Shown: positions 56,510 through 64,000 of the stretch, one piece after another
Layout of the letters: every line of letters starts with the position of its first letter
How positions within the stretch are numbered: the first letter of the stretch is position 1
From: DATAEY01 sp038199035
GTDB taxonomy: Bacteria > Actinomycetota > Thermoleophilia > Solirubrobacterales > Solirubrobacteraceae
Assembly (NCBI GenBank): GCA_038199035.1
Contig: JBBPZM010000023.1
Location: 43,920 to 107,919, forward strand
DNA length: 64,000 nucleotides
Reading direction: 5' to 3'
Translations under genes and position numbers: made by a program
Notes under the pieces: model-generated
What the model saw: the letters and a program-made list of their open reading frames with translations, nothing else
What the model was told of the DNA's origin: nothing
Databases searched by the model: none

Positions 56510-57979
56510 CTACCGCCCTCGCACCACCACCCGCACGGTCCGGCTCACCCCGGTCTCGTAGGGGTAGCCGGCGTCGCGCTGGACGAGTACCCGGAACGGG
56601 TAGGTGACGACGCCTCGAGTGGCGCCGAAGCGGTAGACCCAGCTCCACGCCCCGGTCGAGTCGGTCCGCGGGGTGGCGAAGGTCCGCCAGGCGCCGCGGT
56701 AGTAGGCCTGGAGGTCGACGGTGCGCCCGATCTCGGGCACCGGGTCGCCGAGCAGGCGGCCGGTGAAGCGCACGGCCTGGCCGTTGAGCGCGCTCCGGCG
56801 GCTCGCGCCCAGGCTGCTGGACGCGGGCACGAGCAGGCTCAGCTGGGTGGTCGACGGCAGGCTCTGCGCATCTCCGGCGTAGCTGAGCTCGACCGTGCGC
56901 GACGGTCCGGGCTCCAGCGGTACCTGAAAGCGCCCGGCGGAGTCGAGCGCGACGCGGGCCGTCTTGACGGGCGAGCCGGGCGTCCGCGGGCGCTGGACGA
57001 CGTCTATCACGGCGCCGTCGGGCGCGTCGTCGAGCACCCCGCTGATGAGCAGCCGCTGGTCGTGGGGAACGCGCAGCGGCGCCGGGGTGGGCAGCGAAAC
57101 GGGCTGGCTGACCGCCAGGTTGCGGCATACCAGCCGGCGCCTCGCGTGGCCAGCCACCCGGACGAGGACCGAGCGGCACTGCCGGGCGACCCGCGTCACC
57201 GTGGTCGCCGCGGCGATGCCCGTGCGCTTGCGCACCGGAAGGGTCAGCCGCATGGCCTGCCCGTCGGTGTCGCGGTCGATGACCGCGAGGTTCCCCGCGA
57301 CGTCGCGGACCAGGGCGCGCACCTCGTAGGTGCCGTCGGCCAGCTCGAGGTCCTGGATCCGCGCCGTGGCCCGGTCGGGCGACGGCGCCTCGGTGGGCAG
57401 CGCCGTCCAGTCGCCGCCGTCGGCGCGGCGCAGCTCAAGCTCCACCTTCCCGGGGCCCGACAGCTTGTCGGCCACCTGCACCGAGAGGACGGCCGGGTCG
57501 CCCCCCGCCCCGCTCTCGATTCCGGGCGAGGTCGGCGGCTGGTCGTCGTAGCGCAGGTGGACGACCCTCGAGCGGTTGCCGGGGTCGACGTGCCCGCGCT
57601 CGTCCTTGAGCCACACGCTGAGCGTGTAGTCGCCAGGCGCCGGGACCGAGAGGCGCAGCTGGTGGATGCCGCGCCCGCCCACCTTGCTGTCATCGCAGGC
57701 GCGCTGCCCGTCCACCGGGCAGAGCCGGTAGTAGGCGTTGTCGATCGCGGACTGGTGATCGGGGTTCGTCCAGCTAACCGCGAAGTCGCGGTGGGTGGTC
57801 CAGTCCTCGCCCCCGCCGACCTGGAGCTTGGTCGGAGCGGCGGGCGCCTTGCGGTCGTCGGCCAGGGCAAGCCCCGGCGCGGCCAGCGCGCCGACGAGGA
57901 TGAGCGTCCGCGAGGCCGCCCGGGCGATGATTCGGCGACGACCGGCGCCGCCAGAGGGTGAATGGTCTGCGTGGTTCAC
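56510..57979 (-). CDS. Secreted multidomain beta-sandwich protein
   Basis: 489 residues from GTG 57979 with SD AGGAGG set in the end of the sigma gene. A long basic signal peptide (TLILVGALAAPGLALADD) is followed by several Ig/fibronectin-like domains with Thr/Asp loops (ISGVLDDAPDGAVIDVVQRP; VRFTGRLLGDPVPEIGRTVD). No enzyme motif. It is 8 nt after the sigma-factor gene and may be its target or partner at the surface. Confidence 0.8.
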   Translation of the reverse strand: MNHADHSPSGGAGRRRIIARAASRTLILVGALAAPGLALADDRKAPAAPTKLQVGGGEDWTTHRDFAVSWTNPDHQSAIDNAYYRLCPVDGQRACDDSKVGGRGIHQLRLSVPAPGDYTLSVWLKDERGHVDPGNRSRVVHLRYDDQPPTSPGIESGAGGDPAVLSVQVADKLSGPGKVELELRRADGGDWTALPTEAPSPDRATARIQDLELADGTYEVRALVRDVAGNLAVIDRDTDGQAMRLTLPVRKRTGIAAATTVTRVARQCRSVLVRVAGHARRRLVCRNLAVSQPVSLPTPAPLRVPHDQRLLISGVLDDAPDGAVIDVVQRPRTPGSPVKTARVALDSAGRFQVPLEPGPSRTVELSYAGDAQSLPSTTQLSLLVPASSSLGASRRSALNGQAVRFTGRLLGDPVPEIGRTVDLQAYYRGAWRTFATPRTDSTGAWSWVYRFGATRGVVTYPFRVLVQRDAGYPYETGVSRTVRVVVRGR

Positions 57980-57987
57980 GGTTCCTC

Positions 57988-59331
57988 CTATGGTCCGAAT
58001 TCGCTGTTGCCGGGACTGCTGGGCACGGCGGAGCTAGGCGATGAGGCAGCGCCAGCCTCGGAGAGGGACGACTCGCTGGCCGTCGCCGCTCGAGGAGCGG
58101 GAGCCGCCGCGACCGCCGACGGCGAGGAGGCGGCCACGGACGGGCTGAACTCCTCGGCGGGCGCCTGGGACTCCTCGACGCGCGGCTGGCCCCGGCTCTC
58201 GGCGCGGCCTGAACGACCGCCGTGCCATCCCCGGCTCCCCCGCCCAGCGGCGTCACCCCCGGGGCGGCGGCTCTGGCCGCGATCGCGCCCCGCCTCGGCC
58301 ACCGCCCGCAGCGGGGCGGCGACGCGCTGGGCGGAGTCGCCCCGGGCGGCGTGCCGGCCCGAGACGCTGTGCGTGTGTCCGGCGCGGTCGGCCTCGTGCG
58401 CAACCGGCGCCCGCAGCACGGCCACGCCGCCCCCGGCCAGCGCCGTGGCCGAGGCGGCCACCGCGGCGAGCTTGCCCGCGGAGGCCGCCTCGAGCCCGGC
58501 CTGTACCTTCTGGGCCGACAGCGTGGCGCGCTCGTGCACCCCGCCGGTCACCGCCTCGTAGAAGCGCATGACGAGCGTGGGCGCCTGATCGGCCGTCTCG
58601 CCCATCCCCGCGACCGCCGCCAGCGGGACCACCGCCGCCACGCGCCGGTTCGCCAGCCGGTGCTCGCGCAGGGTCGCGCGGCAGGCAGCGCAGTGACGCA
58701 GGTGGGGCCGCAGCCTCACGAGGTCCGCCGCGCTGGCCTCCCCGTCGGCCACGGCGCACAGCAGCGGGGACCAGCGCTCGCACTCGCGCCCGGCCTCGAT
58801 GTCGTCGAGGCGGTCGCGCAGCGAGCGCCGTCCCTCGGTCAGGCACCGGTTGACCTTGGTGTAGGTCCAGCCGGTGATCTCGGAGATCTCCTCGTAGGAG
58901 TAGCCGTGGGCCTTGAGCACGAGGGCCCTGACCTCCTGGGGCTTGAGCCGTGAGAGCGCCTCGGCCGAGCGCTCGAGTCGCTCGAACGAAGCCGCGCGCT
59001 CGTCGGCGCCGGGCAGGTCGCGCGCCTCCTCGAGGTCCATGTCCGCCTCGGCGGGGCCGACGAGCCGCAGGCGCGCCGCCCGCACGGCCAGGGCCTCGTG
59101 CTTGATCACGGTGCGCAGCCAGGCCGGCGCTCCCTCGGGCTGCACGCTTCCCGCGCGCGTCAGGAAGATCTCGACGCCCCGCTGGTATGCGTCCTGCGCG
59201 TCCTCGACGCACAGCGAATAGCGCCGCGCGGTGGCCAGCAGCGACGCGGCGTGCTCGGCGATCGTCGCCAGCACGAGCTCGCGGCCGAGGTCGGCCCTGC
59301 CGGTGGCGCTGCTCGAAGCGAAGTCTCCCAT
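57988..59331 (-). CDS. ECF-type sigma factor with fused zinc-finger anti-sigma-like domain
   Basis: 447 residues. N-terminal region 2 (about 10-80, LATARRYSLCVEDAQDAYQR) and region 4 (about 120-180, LSRLKPQEVRALVLKAHGYS and TYTKVNRCLTEGRRSLRDRL) mark a sigma factor. After ECERWSPLLCAVADGEASAA comes a ZAS zinc finger, HLRHCAACRATL (H-x3-C-x2-C). Hydrophobic stretches (RRVAAVVPLAAVAGM; LAAVAASATALAGGGVAVL) and a long Ser/Ala/Pro/Arg tail follow. Sigma and anti-sigma parts in one chain suggest self-inhibition released by zinc loss or proteolysis. Target operon may be itself with the 56510 gene. Confidence 0.85.
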   Translation of the reverse strand: MGDFASSSATGRADLGRELVLATIAEHAASLLATARRYSLCVEDAQDAYQRGVEIFLTRAGSVQPEGAPAWLRTVIKHEALAVRAARLRLVGPAEADMDLEEARDLPGADERAASFERLERSAEALSRLKPQEVRALVLKAHGYSYEEISEITGWTYTKVNRCLTEGRRSLRDRLDDIEAGRECERWSPLLCAVADGEASAADLVRLRPHLRHCAACRATLREHRLANRRVAAVVPLAAVAGMGETADQAPTLVMRFYEAVTGGVHERATLSAQKVQAGLEAASAGKLAAVAASATALAGGGVAVLRAPVAHEADRAGHTHSVSGRHAARGDSAQRVAAPLRAVAEAGRDRGQSRRPGGDAAGRGSRGWHGGRSGRAESRGQPRVEESQAPAEEFSPSVAASSPSAVAAAPAPRAATASESSLSEAGAASSPSSAVPSSPGNSEFGP

Positions 59332-59600
59332 GGCCCCTCGCGCCGCACGGGCGGCGTGGTCGTGTGTCGATGCAGAGGTCGGGGCCGGGCTCCATTCGCC
59401 CCCCGGCGGCCTGCTGGCCCGGCCCCGACGCCCTGGCGCTGTGCGTCAGCTCAGGGGGCGCCGGGGATGCTCGGCCAGGGCGGCGCCGCGACCCATAGCC
59501 CGCCCGGTCGTACGCCGGGGCGACCCGGGCCTCCTCCGGTCGGAGGACCGGCCGATCCGACGCCCGGTCAGCGCCTCGCCCAACGGATACGATCGTCGTG

Positions 59601-60296
59601 ATGGCGACGACCGGGGAGGAGACCGTTGCCCTGCTGGCGCACGTCCCCGTGTTCGAGGCGCTGGGGCCGGCCGACATCGGTCGCGTGGCCGAGGTGTCCG
59701 TCCCTCGCTCGTTCGAGCCCGGGCAGGTCGTCTTCCGCGAGGGCGATGCCTCGGACACCTGCTACGTGGTCCGCGCCGGCCACGCCCGCGCCGTGCGGTC
59801 ACACCCCGACGGGCGCACCATCACCCTGGCCAGCTTCGGCCCCGGGGACATCTTCGGCGAGCTGGCCATGTTCGACGACGAGCGCCGCTCCGCCACGGTC
59901 GAGGCGATCGACGCCGTCGAGGCGATCGGCGTGCTGGGTCGCGACATGCGCGCGCTCCTGGGACGCCATCCCGACATCGCCACCAAGCTCCTGACCGGCG
60001 TCACGCGCCGTCTGCGGGCCGCCAACGAGCGGCTGGCCAGCCAGTCCTTCCAGACCGTCCAGAGCCGGGTCGCCCAGGTGCTGTGGCAGCTCGTCGACCA
60101 GGCCCGCGACGAGGGGACGACCGACAGCGACGTGCTGATCACGCTGACCCAAAGCGACATCGCCCAGCTCGCCGGCTCGGCCCGCGAGTCGGCCTCCCGC
60201 TTCCTCGCCGTGCTCGAGCGGGCCGGGATCATCACCCAGGGTCGCGGCCGGCTGACCGTCCACGACCCCGACGCGCTCCAGCGCTACGTCTACTGA
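59601..60296 (+). CDS. Crp/Fnr family transcriptional regulator
   Basis: 231 residues from ATG 59601. Cyclic-nucleotide-type sensory domain (FREGDASDTCYVVRAGHARA; FGPGDIFGELAMFDDERRSA, close to the cAMP phosphate-binding cassette), a dimer helix and a C-terminal HTH (TQSDIAQLAGSARESASRFL). TACGAT (59588-59593) ends 7 nt before ATG; the GTG 3 nt earlier (59598) would give one extra residue. The cyclase at 52752 could supply cAMP, but this is only inference. Confidence 0.92.
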   Translation: MATTGEETVALLAHVPVFEALGPADIGRVAEVSVPRSFEPGQVVFREGDASDTCYVVRAGHARAVRSHPDGRTITLASFGPGDIFGELAMFDDERRSATVEAIDAVEAIGVLGRDMRALLGRHPDIATKLLTGVTRRLRAANERLASQSFQTVQSRVAQVLWQLVDQARDEGTTDSDVLITLTQSDIAQLAGSARESASRFLAVLERAGIITQGRGRLTVHDPDALQRYVY

Positions 60297-60303
60297 GGAA
60301 CCC

Positions 60304-60741
60304 GTGGCCGCGCGCAAGACCGAGCGGGAGCTCTCCGCCGGAGGCGTGGTGGTGCGCGGCGACGAGGTCGCCGTCGTGGTGCCCCACCGTCGCTCCCCCG
60401 AGGGCAAGAAGGTGCTCGCCCTGCCCAAGGGCCATCCCGATCCCGGCGAGTCGATGGTCCAGGCGGCCCGGCGGGAGGTCCGCGAAGAGGCGGGGATCGA
60501 GGCCGAGCTGGTCGAGAAGCTCGGCGACGTGCGCTACTGGTACCAGCGCGAGGGCCGGCGGATCTTCAAGGTCGTCTCGTTTTACCTGTTTCGCTACCTC
60601 GAGGGCGACGTCGCCGACCACGACCACGAGATCGAGGAGGCGCGCTGGATGGCCCTGGGCGAGGCCGCCACCGCGCTGAGCTTCTCCGGCGAGCGCGACA
60701 TGGCCCGGCGCGCGCAGTCGGCCCTCGCGGGCGACCGATAG
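60304..60741 (+). CDS. Nudix hydrolase
   Basis: 145 residues from GTG 60304, 7 nt after the Crp stop. Nudix box GHPDPGESMVQAARREVREE with AGI follows the G-x5-E-x7-REUXEEXGU pattern, so magnesium-dependent cleavage of a nucleoside-diphosphate-linked substrate is expected. Its family (RppH/MutT/diadenosine type) cannot be fixed. Confidence 0.92.
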   Translation: MAARKTERELSAGGVVVRGDEVAVVVPHRRSPEGKKVLALPKGHPDPGESMVQAARREVREEAGIEAELVEKLGDVRYWYQREGRRIFKVVSFYLFRYLEGDVADHDHEIEEARWMALGEAATALSFSGERDMARRAQSALAGDR

Positions 60742-60752
60742 GCTCCGCGCCG

Positions 60753-61148
60753 ATGCACGTCCTCAACTTCTACTCGCAGATCTTCGCCGACCAGCTCAAG
60801 AGAGGCCGCAAAACGGCGACTATCCGGCTGGGCGACAAGTCCTACAAGTACCGCAAGAACGAGGTCGTCCTCGTCACGGTCGGCTACCAGCACTCGCCGC
60901 GCGAGCGGATCTTCGAGGCGGTCATCGACCAGGTAGATGTCAAGCGGGTCCGCGACGTCTCGCCGCGCGACATCGAGCACGACAACCCGGAGTTCCGCCG
61001 CATCGAGGAGATGACCCACTTCCTCGAGCAGATCTACGGGCGCGACGTCGGCCTCGACGACACCGTCACCGTCGTGCGGTTCTCGCAGATCGTGGACGCG
61101 CCGCCCATGCGCGAGCGCATGCACGGCCTGGGCCCCGCCCAGAACTGA
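60753..61148 (+). CDS. ASCH-domain protein
   Basis: 131 residues. LNFYSQIFADQLKRGRKTAT then IRLGDKSYKYRKNEVVLVTV is typical of the ASCH fold, a PUA-like RNA-binding domain. Some ASCH proteins bind RNA or hydrolyse acetylcytidine; no activity can be assigned here. TAGGCT (60739-60744) ends 8 nt before ATG, so it may have its own start within the Crp-Nudix operon. Confidence 0.8.
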   Translation: MHVLNFYSQIFADQLKRGRKTATIRLGDKSYKYRKNEVVLVTVGYQHSPRERIFEAVIDQVDVKRVRDVSPRDIEHDNPEFRRIEEMTHFLEQIYGRDVGLDDTVTVVRFSQIVDAPPMRERMHGLGPAQN

Positions 61149-61231
61149 CCGGGCGCGCCCCTGTCCGGGGGCCGGCGCCTACCTCCCGCCCTGAACTGAC
61201 CGGCTTCCGCGCCGCGGCCGCCGGCCGCCGC

Positions 61232-63484
61232 CTACCGGTGCCCCCGCCGGCCCTTGTAGCCGTTGGCGTAGCAGGGCCGGTGATGGCACGTGTCGACCAC
61301 CTTGCCGCCGATCTCCAGGAACGCGGACTTCATCCTGCGCGCCGCCGGGGTGTTGCGCGGGTGCTCGTGTGGGTCCTCGCCCTTGCGCGGCGGCATGTTG
61401 ACCGTCGGCGGGGGCGGCGAGCCGCTGTCCCACATGACGATCGCCGAGCCGTGCTCGGGGAAGCTCTGGATGCCGCGGATGCCCCACGGCCGGGTGGTGC
61501 GGTACGGGGATCGCCCCGGATCGAGGTAGGGGAAGATCGCCCGCGCGCCGATCGTCCGCGCCTCGGTCTCGGCCGCCACGTTGGCCACCTGGTGGTCACC
61601 GAAAGCGAGCTGGAGCATCACGAGGTGGCGCGGGGTGTCGGGCAGCGGGTCGGTTGTCATGTGCTGCGCGTAGCCGTCGGGCTCGCTGCGATCCCACAGC
61701 TGCTGGATCAACGAGAGGATCAGCGGGCGCTCCAGCTCGTTGGGGTAGGACGGGTACAGCACGGCGGCGAAGGTGTCGAAGTCGCTCGAGCGCTGAAGCA
61801 GCGTCGAGAAGTTCATCGCCGGCACGCCGAGGGTCGCGCGGTCGAGGTCGGGCTCGACCGCGGTCAGCGCGCCGCCGAGGATCCCGCCCTGGCTGTTGCC
61901 GTCGTAGAACAGGCGCTTGGTGTCGAACACACCGCGCGTTGCGCCGTGGCGCGTGGGGACGCGGAAGGCGGGATTCGAGTTGAAGCCCTGGGGATGGATC
62001 ATCGCCCGGCCGACGTACATGAAGTTCACGAAGGCCTGCTGCACGCGGTCGGTGAGCGTGGGGAAGTTCGACAGGTCGTGGAGGATCGTGACCGTATTGG
62101 GCAGGTCGCAGTCGGGCGGCGGCGGCACGCGGCCGCCGAGGATGTCCCCGATCGTCTCGGGACTGGGCGGCACGTCGGGGAGGTCGGCGCAGGCCATCCC
62201 GATCCAGTCGGTGGCGCAGAAGACGATGTCGTGCTCCTGTCCGAACGCCTTGAGCTGGGCCTGACCGATCTCCGCGCGGCTGCCGAACAGGCCGTGCCCG
62301 TACAGCGCCGCCCGCGAGCGCGGGCCGCTCAGCGCGACGCGCGGGATCTGGCAGGTGTAGCGCGCCTGCGTAGTGTTGCCGGCGATCGGATGCAGGACGG
62401 GCGGCCCGTGGGTGGACCCCGGTGCGAAGACGAAGCGCGAGCCGGACGGGCAGCTCGGAAGGTCGAGATAGCAGGGCACCGTGACCGTGCCCTCCACCCG
62501 GCGGGCGATCTGGCCGTCGGGCCCGTCGGGATCGTCGGTGACCTTGTCGACCGTGAACGCGGGCGGGCGTCCCTGCACCTCGAGGTCCGAGAGGTTCCTG
62601 TCCCCGAGCTGGGCGAACGCGTCGTCGCGGATGGCCAGCTCGCGCTCGGTCAGGCTGCGCCCGCTGCCCACCGTGAAGTCCCAGGCGAGGTAGAGATCGC
62701 CGCGCTCGATGCCGGCCTTGCGCAGCGTGCGGAAGAGCGACTCCATGTGCCGCCGGCGCGCCTCGACCTCCGGCTGGTCGGTCGGGATGCGATCGCGGTA
62801 GACGCGGAAGGCCTCCTGGGGTGGAATCGTCCTGCCCGACTCGTCCTTGAGGCGGCGCAGGGCGACCACGTAGCGATGGCCCTCCTTGAAGTTGACCGAC
62901 GGGCGGATGATCAGGTTGACGTCGCGCTGGTTCGTCGGGTTGGCGTCGAGCTCCGACCAGATCGGGTTGCGCTTGCCGCTCGCGGCGTCGATGACCACGA
63001 TCGGCTGGCCGCGGTCGGCGTAGCGGGCCATGTCGGTGATGGGAACCGCCCCGGTCTTGTGAAACGCCTTGCGGGTCTCCAGCCCGGGCACCTTGGTCAC
63101 CAGGGGGCTGCCCGGGCTGAAGCCGTCGTTGCGGTTGTAGTCGGAGGGGTCGATCGGCTTGCCCTCGACGTTGCGGGGCATCGAGGTGAGCTGGAGGTCG
63201 AGGCGCCGGTGGGTCGCGGTCGAGCGGTCGCGGCTCGTGAAGTAGTCGTTGGGCCAGGGCTGAAGGCACACGGCGTCGTCGAGGAAGTCGCAGCCCGGCT
63301 GGCCGGTGTCGACCAACACGGTCGGCGCCGCCGAGCCGCGATGGCGCTGGTCGGCGCGGTGGCGATGGGCGGCGGCGGGAGCGGCGGAGACCAGCGCAGA
63401 CGCCACGGCCACGACCACGAAGACGGCTCGGCGGGACCGCGGCCACCACTCCGCTCGCCGATCGCGTGCCTGCCGGCGCCTCAT
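61232..63484 (-). CDS. Large secreted alpha/beta hydrolase
   Basis: 750 residues from ATG 63484 (SD GGAGAT). Signal RAVFVVVAVASALVSAAPAA. N-terminal beta-rich part (about 50-300) with CDFLDDAVCLQPWPNDYF, then a hydrolase domain: Ser in FYDGNSQGGILGGALTAVE, possible oxyanion region ALYGHGLFGSRAEIGQ, acid Asp perhaps in LQLAFGDHQVAN and His in SFPEHGSAIVMWD. Several Cys suggest disulfides outside the cell. The plan resembles bacterial extracellular lipase-like proteins with an N-terminal virulence-factor-lipase-type domain. A start at 63721 would cross the groES operators and is rejected. Confidence 0.85.
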   Translation of the reverse strand: MRRRQARDRRAEWWPRSRRAVFVVVAVASALVSAAPAAAHRHRADQRHRGSAAPTVLVDTGQPGCDFLDDAVCLQPWPNDYFTSRDRSTATHRRLDLQLTSMPRNVEGKPIDPSDYNRNDGFSPGSPLVTKVPGLETRKAFHKTGAVPITDMARYADRGQPIVVIDAASGKRNPIWSELDANPTNQRDVNLIIRPSVNFKEGHRYVVALRRLKDESGRTIPPQEAFRVYRDRIPTDQPEVEARRRHMESLFRTLRKAGIERGDLYLAWDFTVGSGRSLTERELAIRDDAFAQLGDRNLSDLEVQGRPPAFTVDKVTDDPDGPDGQIARRVEGTVTVPCYLDLPSCPSGSRFVFAPGSTHGPPVLHPIAGNTTQARYTCQIPRVALSGPRSRAALYGHGLFGSRAEIGQAQLKAFGQEHDIVFCATDWIGMACADLPDVPPSPETIGDILGGRVPPPPDCDLPNTVTILHDLSNFPTLTDRVQQAFVNFMYVGRAMIHPQGFNSNPAFRVPTRHGATRGVFDTKRLFYDGNSQGGILGGALTAVEPDLDRATLGVPAMNFSTLLQRSSDFDTFAAVLYPSYPNELERPLILSLIQQLWDRSEPDGYAQHMTTDPLPDTPRHLVMLQLAFGDHQVANVAAETEARTIGARAIFPYLDPGRSPYRTTRPWGIRGIQSFPEHGSAIVMWDSGSPPPPTVNMPPRKGEDPHEHPRNTPAARRMKSAFLEIGGKVVDTCHHRPCYANGYKGRRGHR

Positions 63485-63619
63485 ACCGTGCCGATCTCCT
63501 ATTGTTGGGCCGCAGCCGCGGCGTGTACCGCTCTCGCACCAGCCGACGCTCTCGCGACAGCCGACCGCATTGTGGACCATCCTGCCGAGCTTTTCCATCG
63601 GCATGGCCCCCTTGGGGAG

Positions 63620-63646
63620 CTGGCACTCTGCGCCTCGAAGTGCCAC
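63620..63646 (+). promoter_or_regulatory. CIRCE-like operator 1
   Basis: CTGGCACTC (63620-63628), 9 nt, AAGTGCCAC (63638-63646). It matches the CIRCE pattern with a 9-nt spacer and one mismatched pair per end. It is upstream of the groES -10. Confidence 0.7.
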
Positions 63647-63674
63647 ACGACCGCCGCTGGCCGCCCGGGAGTTG

Positions 63675-63680
63675 TATAGT
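63675..63680 (+). promoter_or_regulatory. groES -10 box
   Basis: TATAGT sits between the two CIRCE elements. No clear -35 is visible at the expected distance. HrcA bound to the downstream operator would block the start site. Confidence 0.55.
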
Positions 63681-63689
63681 CGGGTGCTG

Positions 63690-63716
63690 TTGGCACTCTC
63701 CCCCCGAGAGTGCCAG
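63690..63716 (+). promoter_or_regulatory. CIRCE operator 2
   Basis: TTGGCACTC (63690-63698), 9-nt spacer, GAGTGCCAG (63708-63716); very close to the consensus TTAGCACTC-N9-GAGTGCTAA. HrcA repressor binding site, placing groES under heat-shock control. Confidence 0.92.
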
Positions 63717-63760
63717 CCCATCTTCAGAAGTCCAACCCGCGGGAACCGGGAGGTTCATCC

Positions 63761-64000
63761 ATGAAGCTCAAGCCCCTCGGCGATCGGCTGATCGTCCAGG
63801 CGGTCGAGGAGGAGGAGACGACGGCCAGTGGCCTCGTCCTCCCCGACACGGCCAAGGAGAAGCCCCAGAAGGGCAAGGTCCTCGCCGTCGGCGACGGCAA
63901 GTGGGACGAGGAGGGGGAGAAGCGCATCCCCCTCGACGTCTCCGAGGGCGACGAGGTCCTGTACTCGAAGTACGGCGGCACGGAGATCAAGGTCGACGGC
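63761..64000 (+). CDS. groES: Co-chaperonin GroES, 5' part
   Basis: The first 80 codons are present and the frame runs off the window end. MKLKPLGDRLIVQAVEEEET and SGLVLPDTAKEKPQKGKV are classic GroES; the mobile loop that caps GroEL is around residues 18-34. GGGAGG lies before ATG 63761. Full length would be about 95-100 residues; groEL is expected next. Confidence 0.97.
   Translation, partial: MKLKPLGDRLIVQAVEEEETTASGLVLPDTAKEKPQKGKVLAVGDGKWDEEGEKRIPLDVSEGDEVLYSKYGGTEIKVDG

Noticed and set aside
61238..63679. An 813-codon plus-strand frame over the secreted hydrolase
   Set aside because: The minus-strand frame has a signal peptide, hydrolase motifs and an SD; the plus frame has none.

Overview
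The window is 64 kb of very GC-rich DNA with dense genes on both strands. Codons end mostly in G or C, and SD sequences are present only sometimes. The gene set points to a high-GC actinobacterium: bacterial Ku, two-subunit glutamate synthase, htpX-pspAB, a MarP-like protease, an M23 peptidase next to lgt, ParA with an L,D-transpeptidase, and CIRCE-controlled groES. The Thermoleophilia/Solirubrobacterales are my best guess for the lineage, but this is inference and not a computed placement.

Layout. 0.1-11.3 kb: ku, a GT4 glycosyltransferase, gltB-gltD, a small membrane protein, and a flavin monooxygenase followed by a TetR regulator with a likely operator. 11.3-17.4 kb is the accessory part. 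It holds a DNA-base-modification-like protein, a nuclease-like gene, tRNA-Glu, a LAGLIDADG-like gene, a GST-like protein and an alpha/beta hydrolase. It also holds tRNA-Val with the tail of a serine recombinase abutting its 3' end, a frame-broken gene, a lipoprotein, a VapBC module, short direct repeats and a perfect palindrome. 17.4-23.3 kb: NagZ-like lipoprotein, a lipoprotein, P450, secreted esterase, an RTX-repeat protein and tRNA-Asp. 23.4-30.3 kb: a complete polyol catabolic locus (SorC regulator, polyol dehydrogenase, ABC sugar importer, FGGY kinase).

30.4-41.3 kb: a secreted GDPD-nitrilase fusion, a flavin amine oxidase, pspAB-htpX, a coiled-coil protein, an M23 peptidase, lgt, a 41-bp tandem repeat, a membrane-anchored low-complexity protein and a hydrolase. 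41.4-45.8 kb: the aspartate-family operon lysA-hom-thrC-thrB, with overlapping genes and an apparent ATA start for thrC. 45.8-54.1 kb: L,D-transpeptidase, ParA, FHA protein, zinc ribbon, SRPBCC, a lipoprotein, a MecA_N-type PBP, a MarP-like protease and a hydrolase-cyclase fusion. 54.2-64 kb: topoisomerase III, a secreted beta-domain protein co-operonic with a sigma factor that carries its own zinc-finger anti-sigma-like domain, Crp/Fnr, Nudix, ASCH, a large secreted hydrolase, and the start of groES behind two CIRCE operators.

The strongest window-wide signal that gene calling does not explain is promoter architecture. About eighteen genes have a TAnnnT-type -10 hexamer ending only 6-12 nt before the start codon, which predicts widespread leaderless transcription. 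The most unusual proteins are the GDPD-nitrilase fusion, the sigma/zinc-finger fusion and the cyclase whose hydrolase domain has Asp in place of the nucleophilic Ser. I did not find a CRISPR array, an intact transposase, an intact prophage or a complete known defence island.
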